Shown in pieces: positions 35,560 to 45,955 of a DNA stretch of 64,000 bases (within the stretch, counting starts at the first letter, position 1; the number at the start of each line of letters is the position of its first letter). The notes under the pieces were generated by a model. That model had not been told where the DNA came from, made no database searches, and was given only the letters and a program-made list of their open reading frames with translations. The DNA lies in contig JAFEMH010001307.1 of assembly GCA_022495995.1 (NCBI GenBank), positions 432,793-496,792 of the forward strand, written 5' to 3'. The DNA comes from Adenophora triphylla var. japonica (taxonomy: Eukaryota > Streptophyta > Magnoliopsida > Asterales > Campanulaceae). The translations under genes and the position numbers were made by a program.

Positions 35560-36850
35560 TATAAGAGTTGTAAATGTATAAATTATGAGAGTAATATGTT
35601 GTTATTATTGAAATTTTTGATTTTTTTTTTTTTTGTTGAAAAATTTGTCATTAAGTCAATTATAAGAGACATTAGTCTTATAATTAACTTATAAGAGTTT
35701 GTAAATGTGTAAATTATGATAGTAATTCGTTGTTATTATTGAAATTTTTGATTTTTTTTATTGAAAGTAGTCTTATAATTAACTTATAAGAGTTGTAAAT
35801 GTGTAAATTATGAGAGCAACTTCTTGTTATTATTGAAATTTTTTATTTTTTTAGTTGAAAATTGTCTTATAAGTCAATTATAAGAGACAAAGTAGTTTTA
35901 TAATTAACTTATAAGAGTTGTAAATGTGTAAATTATGAGAGTAATTTGTTGTTATTATTGAAATTTTTGATTTTTTTGGTTGAAAAATTTGTCTTATAGT
36001 CAATTATAAGAGACAAAGTAGTCTTATATTTAACTTATAAGAGTTTGTAAATGTGTAAATTATGAGAGTAATTCGTTGTTATTATTGAAATTTTTGATTT
36101 TTTTGGTTGAAAGTAGTCTTATAATTAACTTATAAGAGTTGTAAATGTGTAAATTATGAGAGCAACTCTTTATTATTGAAATTTTTTATTTTTTGGTTGA
36201 AAATTTTGTCTTATAAGTCAATTATAAGAGACAAAGTAGTCTTATAATTAACTTATAAGAGTTGTAAATGTATAAATTATGAGAGTAATTTGTTTTTATT
36301 ATTGAAATTTTGGATTTTTTTAGTTGAAAAATTTGTCTTATAAGTCAATTATAAGAGACAAAGTAGTCTTATAATTAACATATAAGAGTTTGTAAATGTG
36401 TAAATTATGAGAGTAATTCATTGTTATTATTGAAATTTTTGATTTTTTTGGTTGAAAGTAGTCTTATAATTAACTTATAAGAGTTGTAAATGTGTAAATT
36501 ATGAGAGCAATTCGATGTTATTATTGAAATTTTTGATTTTTTTGGTAAAATTTTTTGTCTTATATGTCAATTAATTATAAGAGACAAAGTAGTCTTATAA
36601 TTAACTTATAAGAGTTTGTAAATGTGTAAATTATGAGAGCAATTCGTTGTTATTATTGAAATTTTGGATTTTTTTGGTTGAAAAATTTGTCTTATAAGTC
36701 AATTATAAGAGACAATGTAGTCTTATAATTAACTTATAAAAGTTTGTAAATGTGTAAATTATGATATCAATTCATTGTTATTATTGAAATTTTGATTTTT
36801 TTGGTTAAAAAATTTCAAGTCAATTAAAAGAGACAAAGTAGTTTTATAAT
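35560..36850. repeat. Satellite-like array with trimeric higher-order structure
   Basis: Eleven copies of a unit starting GTAAATGTGTAAATTATGAG begin at 35580, 35701, 35794, 35920, 36047, 36141, 36264, 36392, 36486, 36618 and 36746. Steps are 121, 93, 126, 127, 94, 123, 128, 94, 132 and 128 bp. Long units (about 127 bp) and short units (about 94 bp, lacking about 33 bp around GTCTTATAAGTCAATTATAA) follow the order long-long-short, giving a higher-order period near 346 bp. AT-rich, non-coding, with ACTTATAAG and CTTATAAG palindromes. Confidence 0.92.
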
Positions 36851-37259
36851 GTGAAAAATATCAAAAAATGGAAGTGTTTTTGGAAAGGTTAAAGACTGTT
36901 GTGATGATCTGAAAATTTTGTCTAATAAGTTAATTTTTAATCTATATTTTTTGAGACTGGAGTGATCAAACTGAAACTATTCTGAATCTAATGATTGATC
37001 CAAAATCTAAAACTATTTTGAATCTAATGATTGATCTAAAATATGTGAATGTTTAGTGACCAATATATAATTTTCAAACTTTCAGTGACTTTAAGTATAA
37101 TTTTGAATTTTGGACTTGCGGTTCAGAGGCTGTAACGTTGCCTTACGGTGCGCATGTACAAGAAGGGCATTAACGTCACTGTGCCAAGAAGGGGGTGTCG
37201 TTGGGATTTTCAAAATGTTATTTCTTAAATTAGGTTTAAATCTCACATGAGGGGCCCTA
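36851..37259. other. Intergenic, no gene identified
   Basis: Edge of the satellite and a short mixed-composition stretch. GATTGATCyAAAAT-type words repeat at about 36990-37040; otherwise nothing. Confidence 0.45.
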
Positions 37260-37540
37260 GAGAAAGTGAGCCTTAATTAGTTGCGGTCAAAATCGTGGTT
37301 TCAACCGCAGTATAACCCCCACCCAAAAAAAAAAATAGTCTAAACCATGATATAAATCACGGTCTTGATTATTGTTTGAACCACGGTTTGAACCGCAGTT
37401 TGAACCAAACTGAACCAAAACGGTTTGGTTCGATTTGAATTTTTTCATGATTTGATTCGATTTGAAATTTTCTCAAATCGATGGCTAGTGGTTCAGTATG
37501 TAAATTGGTCCAAACCGAACTATTTATACCCCTAATTCTT
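37260..37540. mobile_element. hAT-like terminus with CGGTTTGAACC subterminal repeats
   Basis: Repeated ACCGCAG, CACGGTTTGAACC and AACGGTTTGGTTC words lead to an end reading CCGAACTATTTATACCCCTA. The reverse complement begins TAGGGGTATAAATAGTTCGG, a hAT-type terminus. The partner end is not in view. Confidence 0.5.
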
Positions 37541-38488
37541 GTATCAATGTAAATGATGTTTAAATGAAATATTAATTAGATCCTCAAAAAAGTGATCTAT
37601 CGGTAAAGCCAAACTCACACATTGTGAGTTATAAAATTTAATTTTTTGACATGAAACATTGTTAAAAATAAAGAATGGAACATTAGAATTGAAACACGTT
37701 CACTTGATGATGGCTATGGGAACAACCAGGTACAATTTGGAATAGTGAATTAAAATTCACCCTATATCAAATCAATATTATCTAATAATTGTCAAAGAGT
37801 TCTAACGGCATTCAATGTCTCTTTTTATACGATAGGCAAGGAGATAAAATCTTGTCAAATACAATCTCTAACACTTTCAAATGTCATTCTATTAAAAGAT
37901 TAAACAATTTATAGATAAAAAAAAAAAAAACTCATTTTTTTTATATATTATCTATTGATTGAAAAAGAAAAAATATATCGCATAATCAGAAGAAAAAGAA
38001 AAGAAACCAGCCAAAAAGCATTAGATCAAACGACATTTCGGATGTGTGTATAAGCGACATAAATAAGCAATATTTTTGTAGTAGTCTCTTTTTCAAAATT
38101 TACTTGGTCATTTGTTGCTTCCTATCTACAAGCCAGACTATTAATCATCAGGCTAAGTGATGGATATGAATATTCTATTAATTGAGATTTCAAATGTAAT
38201 ATTCTATTCTCCTTAAGAACACGACAACCGTCTACAATAATTTGCTTTCATTTTCTCAACGACCCTATATTTAAATTTTAACAATATAATATGCTAAAAA
38301 TATTTAAAAAAGGAAAATTACCCACTAATACTATTCGAGATGTGATCCCTCAACTTATTTTTATTGCATTCAATAGCCTAAACTACTTCTGTTTTTTCGT
38401 CCATCATCACTCCAGGTCGACATCCAATTTTTCCTTTAAATTCTCATGTAATGATTAGTATCCGAAGGATAAAAAATCCAACTCACTT
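37541..38488. other. AT-rich intergenic DNA
   Basis: No genes or known repeats seen. Confidence 0.5.
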
Positions 38489-38550
38489 TAGAGGCGTAAA
38501 TAGTTCGGTTAGTTCAGTTTGTTTGTGTTTGGGTGGAAGGGTATTTGAGT
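38489..38550. mobile_element. hAT-like terminus fragment (possible)
   Basis: AGAGGCGTAAATAGTTCGG resembles the reverse complement of the terminus at 37540, in opposite orientation. It may be a second member of the same family or a relic. Confidence 0.3.
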
Positions 38551-39125
38551 TTTAAATTAATTATTCTTACTCTTATGAAATTTTAAAGTTATTCGGGCAA
38601 TATTAAAAATATTATCAATATTTTTTTTTATATTTTACACAAATATTTAAAATTTTATAAATTATTTATTAAAATTCACTCAAGATGATCATCAAAATTA
38701 AACTGAAACTATTTTTGATGGGGTTGAGTATTAACGGTGTTGAATTTCCTTATCCACCTACCAGTACTATAGTAGAAAAATCAAGATTACGAGTCCTCCG
38801 ATCTGTTAATTAAGTTACTTTTTGTTGAGATTATATGTACCACTTTTATGTATCACATTGTATATCACAAGTGATCCAACGCTTATGCATCAATGATGAT
38901 GTCATATTGAAGTCAGCCCTAATAATTCATAATTGTTGAATTACCTGTGATACACAAAATTGACACATATGATCTCGTCTCATCTAAGAGCAGTGAAAGA
39001 ATCATCTCTTACAAAGAATAAAATTAAAAAAAAACAAGATACTCCATAATGGCCTTCTTTATAAGAGTGATTACACATCAAGACATCTTAATTAGAGTTA
39101 AGAGACGTATGGAGACAGAAATATA
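38551..39125. other. AT-rich intergenic DNA
   Basis: No coding signal. GTGATACAC/GTGTATCAC-like words near 38860-38960 form a loose inverted repeat. Confidence 0.45.
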
Positions 39126-39220
39126 GATTTTTTTTTTTAAAATATAGCTTTTTAAAATTTTATATATCAAAATAACATTTTCAAAAACTTAAGTACCAAA
39201 GTAGCACTTTTGACTTGAAA

Positions 39221-39270
39221 TCCGGAATTGGTAATTCCGGATTATTAAATCCGGAATTACCAATTCCGGA
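39221..39270. repeat. Perfect 21-bp inverted repeat of TCCGGAATT...AATTCCGGA
   Basis: Arms at 39221-39241 and 39250-39270 with an 8-base spacer; each arm is itself nearly palindromic. Similar TCCGG words reappear near the element's other end (40405-40475). Confidence 0.85.
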
Positions 39271-39284
39271 TTTGATTTTTTTTT

Positions 39285-39560
39285 TTTTTGTTTTTCAAAA
39301 TTGAATTTTGGAAAATAATAATTCCGTAAATAGGGGGCGATCGCGCTCTAAAATAGAGCGATCGCTCAAGTGTACTCCGGAGGTACCAATTCCGGATTCT
39401 ATTTTAATTTTTTTTTTTGTTTTTCAAAATTGAATTTTGGAAAATAATAATTCCGTAAATAGGGGGCGATCGCGCCCTAAAATAGAGCGATCGCTCAAGT
39501 GTACTCCGGAGGTACCAATTCCGGATTCTATTTTAATTTTTTTTTTTGTTTTTCAAAAAA
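39285..39560. repeat. Tandem repeat, 129-bp unit, carrying paired GCGATCGC motifs
   Basis: TTTTTCAAAA anchors occur at 39291, 39420 and 39549, exactly 129 bp apart. Two full copies and part of a third are present. Each full copy holds one octamer pair: 39337/39358 and 39466/39487, both offset 21 bp. Confidence 0.92.
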
Positions 39561-39925
39561 GAAATATATCTGAATTGAATAAGTAATGTTTTTTTGAAAA
39601 ATTCAACCGAAATGCTAATTGGATTTGCTTTACAAAACCCATCTTCCTCGGCAAATCAGAAGAAATCAAAAACAAAAAATCCAAAGAAGAAGAAGGAGAA
39701 AAGAAGAAAGAAGAAGAATAGTAGGTGAATTTTTTTCAAAAATATTGAAAATTCAAGAAGTTGATTAAGAAGTTCAAGAAGAAGAGGTGATTAAGAAGGT
39801 ACATTTAATCCTCTTATTTTTTGTTCGAAATTTAAATTTAGTATTTATTTAAATTTTTTTGTGAATGTAGTGATATTGTTAAATTAGATTTTTTATAATT
39901 TATTTTTCAATTTCTAGGAATAAAT

Positions 39926-40297
39926 ATGGCTGGAGTTCCAATTGTTTTCATGTGTTATTGGGGAGGAAATGATGAACACCCGTTTGAAGGTGAACATTTT
40001 GAAAGGGGACCAAAATGTGCACTTAGGGCTAAAACTCGGTGGAGTTACAAGAAGTTGATTAAAAAGTTAGCTAAGAAAATTGGGGTAGATCGAGCTGTTG
40101 TTCAGTTGCAAGTTATATGTAGATATCCTCATCTTGTTGCTCCCGGGATTGCAAACTACATTCCATTTGTAATCGACAATGATATGGGTATGGAAGTCAT
40201 GTTTGATGTTTCTGCTCAGTTTGGTGGGTTGAGTAGCTTACAATTGTATGTTAAGATAAATTTAGTTGATAATGTGAATGTTGAGGACGAAGATTAG
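39926..40297 (+). CDS. Mutator-associated N-terminal-domain protein, 123 aa
   Basis: An intact frame from ATG 39926 to TAG 40295-40297. It has the pattern seen at the start of many plant Mutator (MULE/MURA) transposases: an opening VFMCYWGG strand, a basic helix RWSYKKLIKKLAKKIGVD, then RYPHLVAPGI, IDNDMGMEVMFDVSAQFG and an LQLYVKI strand with an acidic tail. The zinc/WRKY-like DNA-binding and DDE domains that normally follow are missing, so the product would be a stand-alone accessory domain. A plausible GT-AG intron (39799-39917) in the leader ends 8 bp before the ATG. The length is far below the usual 600 or more residues of a transposase. Whether it is expressed is unknown. Confidence 0.6.
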   Translation: MAGVPIVFMCYWGGNDEHPFEGEHFERGPKCALRAKTRWSYKKLIKKLAKKIGVDRAVVQLQVICRYPHLVAPGIANYIPFVIDNDMGMEVMFDVSAQFGGLSSLQLYVKINLVDNVNVEDED

Positions 40298-40797
40298 AAG
40301 AATTTTTGAGTCTACGATCCATATTTCAGAGAGGAGAGAGGGTTGAGGGTTAGATGTTTGTAATGAAACTACTCCTTCCTTTTAAAGGGGAATTCAAATT
40401 TGATAAATCCGGCATTAGCAGTGCCGGATTTGTAAGTTAAGATAAATCCGGCATTGACAAAGGTCTGGATTTGTCGTGAAGATAAGATCGGCATCAAGTA
40501 AAGGTTTGATTTGAACGTATATTATAAATGTTCAACCTATCTTCAATTAATGTACTTTTGAAAATGTTATTTTGATATATAAAATTTTAAAAAGCTATAT
40601 TTTAAAAAAAAAATCGAGTTTTCCCACTTTAAATTAGCCAGAAAATAAACACATACCATAATGTATAGTCAAAAATATGATAACTACTACACCAAAATGA
40701 TTGCAGATTTTTGTCATATATGTGCAGGTGCACACAGGTACCAACACACAGAGTTGTAACATTAATATTTTTAACATGGAAAATAAGGAAAAATGGG

Positions 40798-40879
40798 GCG
40801 ATCGCCCCTTCCCATCCGCGCGTTCGCGCAAAGTTACTGGAATTTTGGGAGCGATCGCTCCCATAAGAGGGGCGACCGC
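40798..40879. repeat. Two pairs of GCGATCGC-type octamers
   Basis: Octamers start at 40798/40820 (second GCGTTCGC) and 40851/40872 (second GCGACCGC), offsets 22 and 21 bp. They lie 3' of the minus-strand transposon gene remnant at 41596-42797. Confidence 0.85.
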
Positions 40880-40913
40880 TCCAAGCCAAAACTGAGCCAA
40901 TAAGCTTTTTATA

Positions 40914-41060
40914 CTCCCTCCGCCCCAAAATGTTTGTCCCATTTTTTATTTTCAATTAACCCGTTATTGTATAAAACTCTTGTAATACTCCCTCCGTCCC
41001 AAAATGTTTTTCCACTTTTTGACTTTTTTGTTGAACCTGTTATTGTATAAAATGAAATTT
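40914..41060. mobile_element. Two truncated Stowaway left ends in tandem
   Basis: CTCCCTCCGCCCCAAAATG at 40914 and CTCCCTCCGTCCCAAAATG at 40988 are each preceded by TA and share about 70 bp (..CCCGTTATTGTATAAAA..). No matching right end follows, so both are fragments or a truncated tandem copy. Confidence 0.65.
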
Positions 41061-41595
41061 TCATATATATTGTGTTTATCAACATTTTCATAAATTATTT
41101 TCCCATAATTAATATTTAATAATTACTTTCATAAATTGTAATTGTTAATTTTTAAAAATTACATATTTCCATCTACTGCATATACTAATTGGCATAAATT
41201 GTATGGCATTTATAGTGTTTTTTTTTTCAGATACCATAAATAATTCTGAATATTGGAACTCCTAACATTCCTAAATTACTACTCCTACATAAAATCAAGT
41301 TTGTTACAAACCAAACTTCAGCCATACCACCAGGCACACTACAAGAAGGGAAGAAATAAAATAGATTTAGCGAGTCAAACCAAAGATGAAAGTAACTACG
41401 AGTTTGTTACAAACCAAAAATAAAGATGTCTTTGGGACACACCCCAACATAAAACCAAGTTTGCATGCCAACAAAGGCATGACGAATTAAAATACAAACC
41501 AAATATGAAATATTGTTTATGAGGATCCCCTCATCAAATTAAACCACAAACCAAAGCTGAAATTAACAAAGAGTTTTAAAATTCAACAAAAAGCA
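41061..41595. other. AT-rich spacer with short direct repeats
   Basis: TTTGTTACAAACCAAA recurs at about 41299 and 41402, and variants of AAACCAAA several more times, as in a 3' untranslated region. No gene. Confidence 0.45.
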
Positions 41596-42797
41596 TTAAT
41601 CTTCAATACTGTCCACCATAGCCCGAACCATCTCCCAGTGGTGGTGGTGGCATCCGTCCAAGGATATTCCGGGAGCAACCGAGTCCGGCTCCTCCCGTAC
41701 ACGATCATGTTGTGCCATCCAAGCATTTTGTTGTGCCCTCCAATCCTGATTAGTCTCAATCTCCGCATCCACGCGGACGGATAAATGTCCAAAATCTTGC
41801 CTCATATCTCTAATTTGACTCTCCACGTAGCCAACCCGCTCTGACGAGATAATAAGCGACCTCGGCCAAGATTACGCTGCTTACTCCTCCCTCCTCCTCC
41901 TCCTCCTCCTCCTCCTCATCATCATCATCATCATCTCCACCGTGAGGTCTCCTAGATGACCCCTCACCCCTCTTTACATTCCGACATTTAGTGGTGAGGG
42001 TGAATAAGTTAATCTTTGGACCTCCTTTAATGTCCTTGTTCACTAGCCCGAGGTTAAACCCCGATTTTGTTACTGTGGATGTGATCAACAATGAAAAATT
42101 ATAGTTCGTATTGGCCATACCCTTAGCCGTGTTCCATATCTCCTTACTAATTATTTTTCCAAAATCAATTTTTTCGTTGAACTATCATGTGCATTAGAAA
42201 TGCACGTCTCAATTAACCTCATTAAAATGAGAGGAGGGGAGGATCCTCTCACAAATAAATCTATGAAGATACTTCATCCAAGTATCCATGTCTCGAGCCT
42301 TAACAACTACCCCCTTCTTCACATTCCTAGGGTCAATTATCCCAAAAGTCGGAGCTAGCAAATGCAAATTTTCCTTAACATTTTTTCCTATCTTCTCCAT
42401 CTCTTTGGTGTACTCACACCCATCCTCCTCAATGTCGCGGCTAACCCGTAATGTTGATTAATGGCATTCCTATCATAATTAACCTAAGCCCCCGCACAAA
42501 AGACTCTCCCGTATACCCCCGTTCAAAAACATTAGCATAAAATTCTTTGACTAAAAGTGAACTTCCATAGTTTGGGGGCTTACTCCCCAACTTTCCCCAA
42601 TTGTAAAGGGTAACAAAACCATCTAAATACAAGTCATTAAAATCAAATTCCCTCTCCGGGTTGAATGGCTTGTTTTCATATAACTCAAAGAATTGTTGAG
42701 CTTGAATCCCAACAAATTTAGCAGCATCATACGGGGGACCGGTAGGGGTTGGAGTGTTGGTGGTAGTGGTTCGTGGTCTTTTAGGAGGCAATGTCAA
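41596..42797 (-). pseudogene. Putative plant transposon protein, frameshifted
   Basis: Starting at ATG 42797, a Pro/Thr/Arg-rich head leads into AAKFVGIQAQQFFELY, REFDFNDLYLDGF, YNWGKLGSK and LVKEFYANVF with FVRGLRL. This is the layout of the 'putative plant transposon protein' domain found in plant mobile elements. Reading continues in another frame as ENLHLLAPTFGIIDPRNV (to 42209), then FSLLITSTVTKSGFNLGL (to about 41820) with an acidic DDDDDDEEEEEEEEE run encoded by a TCC/TCA-type microsatellite, and ends as a 76-codon frame at 41596. Frame changes near 42440, 42200 and 41830 break it. It is flanked on both sides by paired GCGATCGC motifs. Confidence 0.65.
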
Positions 42798-42962
42798 TCA
42801 AAACTCAAAGATAAAAAATTGGAAGCTTACTTTTTAATTGGCCGGAAGTTCGCCGGAAGGTCGTCGGAATTTCGCCGGATTCTTTGTGTTGAAAAACAAA
42901 CGAATGACAATCTTCAAAATCCACCTCAAACCTTGAATGTGTGCTTCAAAATGGATGATTGA

Positions 42963-43158
42963 CTGATTTTGGGGTTGAAGAAAATTGGATTTGGGGTTGA
43001 AGAAGGGATTTGGGGTTGAAGAAGCTTGAAATTGGGGTTTGAAATTTGAAATTTTAGAGAGAGAGAGAAAAGGAGGCGTTGGTGGTGGTAGGGTTATTTG
43101 ATTGGGAGAGGGGAAGGTTTTTGGGAATAAACCGTGCTTTGGGAAATCCGCGTAGAGG
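42963..43158. other. Leader-like sequence upstream of the transposon gene remnant
   Basis: On the minus strand this is the region upstream of 42797. It contains repeated TTTGGGGTTGAAGAA words (42969-43035) and an AGAGAGAGAG run. Confidence 0.5.
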
Positions 43159-43332
43159 GCGATCGCGCTGGGGACAAGTGAGCGATCGCGCCTTTTCTCT
43201 GGAAAAAGAGGGCGATCGCTCGTTTATTGGGGTGATCGCTCGTTAATTAAAAAAAAATTTATAATAAACGAATCCGGAATTAGAATTCCTTGAGTACATT
43301 AGGGCGATCGCCCTCTATAAGGAAGCGACCTC
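43159..43332. repeat. Three pairs of GCGATCGC-type octamers
   Basis: Octamers start at 43159/43182, 43212/43232 (second GTGATCGC) and 43304/43325 (second GCGACCTC), offsets 23, 20 and 21 bp. An AATCCGGAATT word at 43270 recalls the inverted repeat at 39221. Confidence 0.85.
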
Positions 43333-43364
43333 CCTCTTGTCCGTCCCTCTTTTGTCAAATTTCA

Positions 43365-43500
43365 ATCGGTTTTTAACGTTTTTCGTTAGTTTTTAGAATT
43401 TCCATCAGGTTTTTTAACGTTTTCGCTAGTTTCTCGAAGTCCAGCTTAGTTTTTAAGAATTTCCGGTCGGTTTTAACGTTTTCGATCAGTTTTTCGTAAA
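43365..43500. repeat. Short tandem repeats, TTTTTAACGTTTTCGnTAGTTTTT type
   Basis: About three diverged units of 45-50 bp, each with TTTAACGTTTT and a TTTCC(A/G)(T/G)C tail. Confidence 0.65.
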
Positions 43501-43599
43501 ATCACCCATGGCAAGCTTTCATGAAATTAAAATTAACAATAATAAAATAATAAGTTTTATAGAAAATTGACCACATCCCTTGGTCACGTAGGATACAAG

Positions 43600-45955
43600 T
43601 CAAGGATAATTGGACGGGGTAAATTCATCGGGGACGGCGAATCCTACTCCCTCTCCTCGGCATACGACGACCACCCGATATAGATTGTTGAGATGAGGAT
43701 GAGGATGATCCGTCAGACTTTCGAAAACGCACACTAGGCAAATGGAAACTAGGCCTAAATCCCTAATCCCGAATGTCCGCTCAAAGGCGTCGATTATAAT
43801 TGCTAGAAGAAGGGAAGGAGCTCGAGGCGGTTGCGTGAAATCAAACCGATTCATCAATTCGGTAAAAGAATTACCCGGTCCCGTCTGAGGTGAACTGCGT
43901 CGGATCGGAACTCAACCGATGCATATCACCGTATCGATCCCGCATCTCAAAGCTCATCCCGCAGCTGCCGGGGGTATCCGCCACGCCTACGAACCCGATT
44001 CTCCCTCGTGGCTCGTCTTCAGCGGTATGATCAACCGTTGGGGGAGCTTGGGCTTGCAATGTTGTTGCTCCCTAATATGTGTCGGCGTGTTAGTGACACA
44101 TTGTCGAGTGTAATTCACCATGTCTTCCAAGGATGTGGCATTACTGGTGTATAAGCACATCCCTTGGAGACTTTGAATCTGCTCAAAACAATGATGTGCA
44201 ATTAATTAATACGGAAAAATGATATTGTTTTTTGTAAAATCATTGTATGTAATATATAACTTACCACACCCTCATAATTAACCGAACGTGGCTCGAACCC
44301 TAGTCCCTCCACATTAGACGAATTGTGGATGAGCGATCGAGTAATACGCCTATACCATGTCAAATAGGGTGATGGTAGCTCATATCCACTTCACCAAACT
44401 CCCATCAACGACATTAAACTCCCGTTCATTCCACCTTGCTATGTGCCGATCATGTTGTTGCATCCAAGCTAACGCCCTCGACCGACCTTGCCGACTAATC
44501 CGATGCAAGTCCAAACCGGTGTCGCGGTCATCGCACACCTGAACCATCCCAAATTGTCGCATTACGCGATCGGAAAGTGCCATTCAACCCTCTCAAAGCA
44601 GATGAGGGCACCTTCGCCCTCCATATAGCTTGGCCCCGAAGGCGAAATTCGGAACGGCACACCGTTGTATGGCCGCCACACAACCCGATCATTCTCTAAA
44701 TATGACAAGCTGGTCTCGATAGCCTTGCGGGTTATGGGCGATCACGTAAGTATACGACAATGGACCCTTCCACCTACATATGGAACAATTGACATAAAAA
44801 TAATGAGTAAAAAGCGATATATTACAAAACAGATCGTTTACAAAATGAAGTAATTGAAATATACTCCGTAACCCACTGGTTGCAATCCGAGAAGTGTTAT
44901 TTCTTCATGTCTCCTAGGTTGTGTACACAACAACCTCTCCCATGACCAAAGCTATAAAAAAATTATCATTACGTACAAAACAAAGTTAAGTCCACTAGCA
45001 TAATGTAATCATATATAATAGACATACCCGTACAATGGTTAAGAAGCCACCACACCCTTTCGAATCGTGTTGAGATGCTACACACATCTCCCTATACAAG
45101 AAGGCCAACGCTCCACTACCCCAACCGTATGCGGACTAATATTATTTATATCCCTAAGAAGTGCGAGGTACATCAACTTAACTAGGTTATCGCACGAGAC
45201 GGGCATAATGTATGACCCCAATAATAAGAAAATGTATGCTCGAGTATATGTCTCAATCATATGCTCTGACGCATTATTGGGAAGTCAGTTTCAAAATGAG
45301 GGAAGTGTCCTAGAACCCATCTCATTGATATCATTCCACCTCTTTTGATGTCTGCAGTTGAGGGTGCAACCCCAAATAAATCCTCAACAATCTCAACCCA
45401 TGCCAAAGCACTCCTACTAGTTTCTGAACTAGTCACCGCCATTCCGTCTACAGGAAGACCACACAACATGCCAATATCCTCTAAGGTGATGGTCATCTCC
45501 CCTACAGGTAAGTGAAAAGTGTGGGTCTCTGGACGCCATCTTTCAATCAAAGCCTCAATCAAATGCCAATCATATTGTATACTCCCTCCGTCCCATTAGT
45601 ATTAGCACAAACACTGTTTGCGCGGGAATTAAGGAATATGATATTTTAATAAAATGTTGTGAGTGTAAAAGAATGAGTGGAGAGAGAATGAGCCGAGTGG
45701 TGTAATAAATTATAATGGTGTCAGAGTATTAAAATAATGTAGGAGAGAGAATGAGTGGGATTGGGTGAATATTTTATTAATATAAAGTTTCCTTTTTGGG
45801 AGTGTGCGGATATTAGCGGGACGCCCAAAAAGGAAAGTGTGCTAATATTAGCGGGACGGAGGGAGTATGACCTAATAAATACACTCCATAAAATTCAGTA
45901 TTTATAAGCTTCTCTTCTATCCTCCAATCAACTCTAGGTGGAAGTACTGGACCAC
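43600..45955 (-). pseudogene. Plant mobile domain (PMD / MAIN-like) gene, decayed and interrupted
   Basis: The strongest block, 45562 to 45257, reads [20 protein letters not shown] then [14 protein letters not shown] and [11 protein letters not shown], the hallmark of the PMD family. Upstream of the MITE (45866-45955) reading continues as VDWRIEEKL and FYGVYLLGH. Downstream, after a one-base slip, AYIFLLLGSYIMP, GSGALAFLYREMC and GGFLTI follow, then a GT-AG intron (45027-44952, minus sense), LWSWERLL, and further exons with YRDQL, RPYNGVPF, VMRQFGMVQ and LAWMQQHDRHIARWN, to about 43600. Small indels break the frame repeatedly, for example near 45290, 44690 and 44575. The 5' end is cut at the CACTA terminus (45956). 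PMD proteins occur as host silencing factors (MAIN, MAIL1) and as captured transposon genes; context favours the latter. Confidence 0.78.
45582..45865. mobile_element. Stowaway MITE (284-bp family, copy B) inside the PMD exon
   Basis: Ends CTCCCTCCGTCCCATTAGTA and inverse, TA at 45580-45581 and 45866-45867. Same length as the copy at 10082-10365, opposite orientation. It splits the conserved PMD segment between FYGVYLLGH and [12 protein letters not shown]. Confidence 0.9.

Larger units (their letters stand above)
39126..40615 (+). mobile_element. Mutator-like element with long inverted ends and a small ORF
   Basis: The left end runs GATTTTTTTTT..., then TAAAATATAGC, TTTTTAAAATTTTATATATC and AAAATAACATTTTCAAAA; the same block in inverted orientation closes the element at 40555-40615. 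The match is essentially perfect for about 60 bp apart from T-run length. The outermost bases and a 9-bp target duplication could not be settled (the right side may extend to GGGAAAACTC outside). Inside are a 21-bp perfect inverted repeat, 129-bp tandem repeats, paired GCGATCGC motifs, and a 123-codon frame resembling the N-terminal domain of Mutator transposases. No transposase catalytic domain. Confidence 0.7.

Noticed and set aside
35560..36850. CRISPR-like regular repeats
   Set aside because: Units are 94-128 bp tandem satellite monomers with no unique spacers, in a plant genome.
31795..37540. One 5.7-kb hAT element running from the left end at 31795 to the right end at 37540
   Set aside because: The subterminal repeats differ (GAGCTCGAGC against CGGTTTGAACC) and no 8-bp target duplication matches, so these are treated as separate ends.
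39337..43332. GCGATCGC as the cyanobacterial HIP1 octamer, suggesting contamination
   Set aside because: The motifs are embedded in AT-rich plant transposons and include GCGGTCGC and GCGACCGC variants; no bacterial genes nearby.
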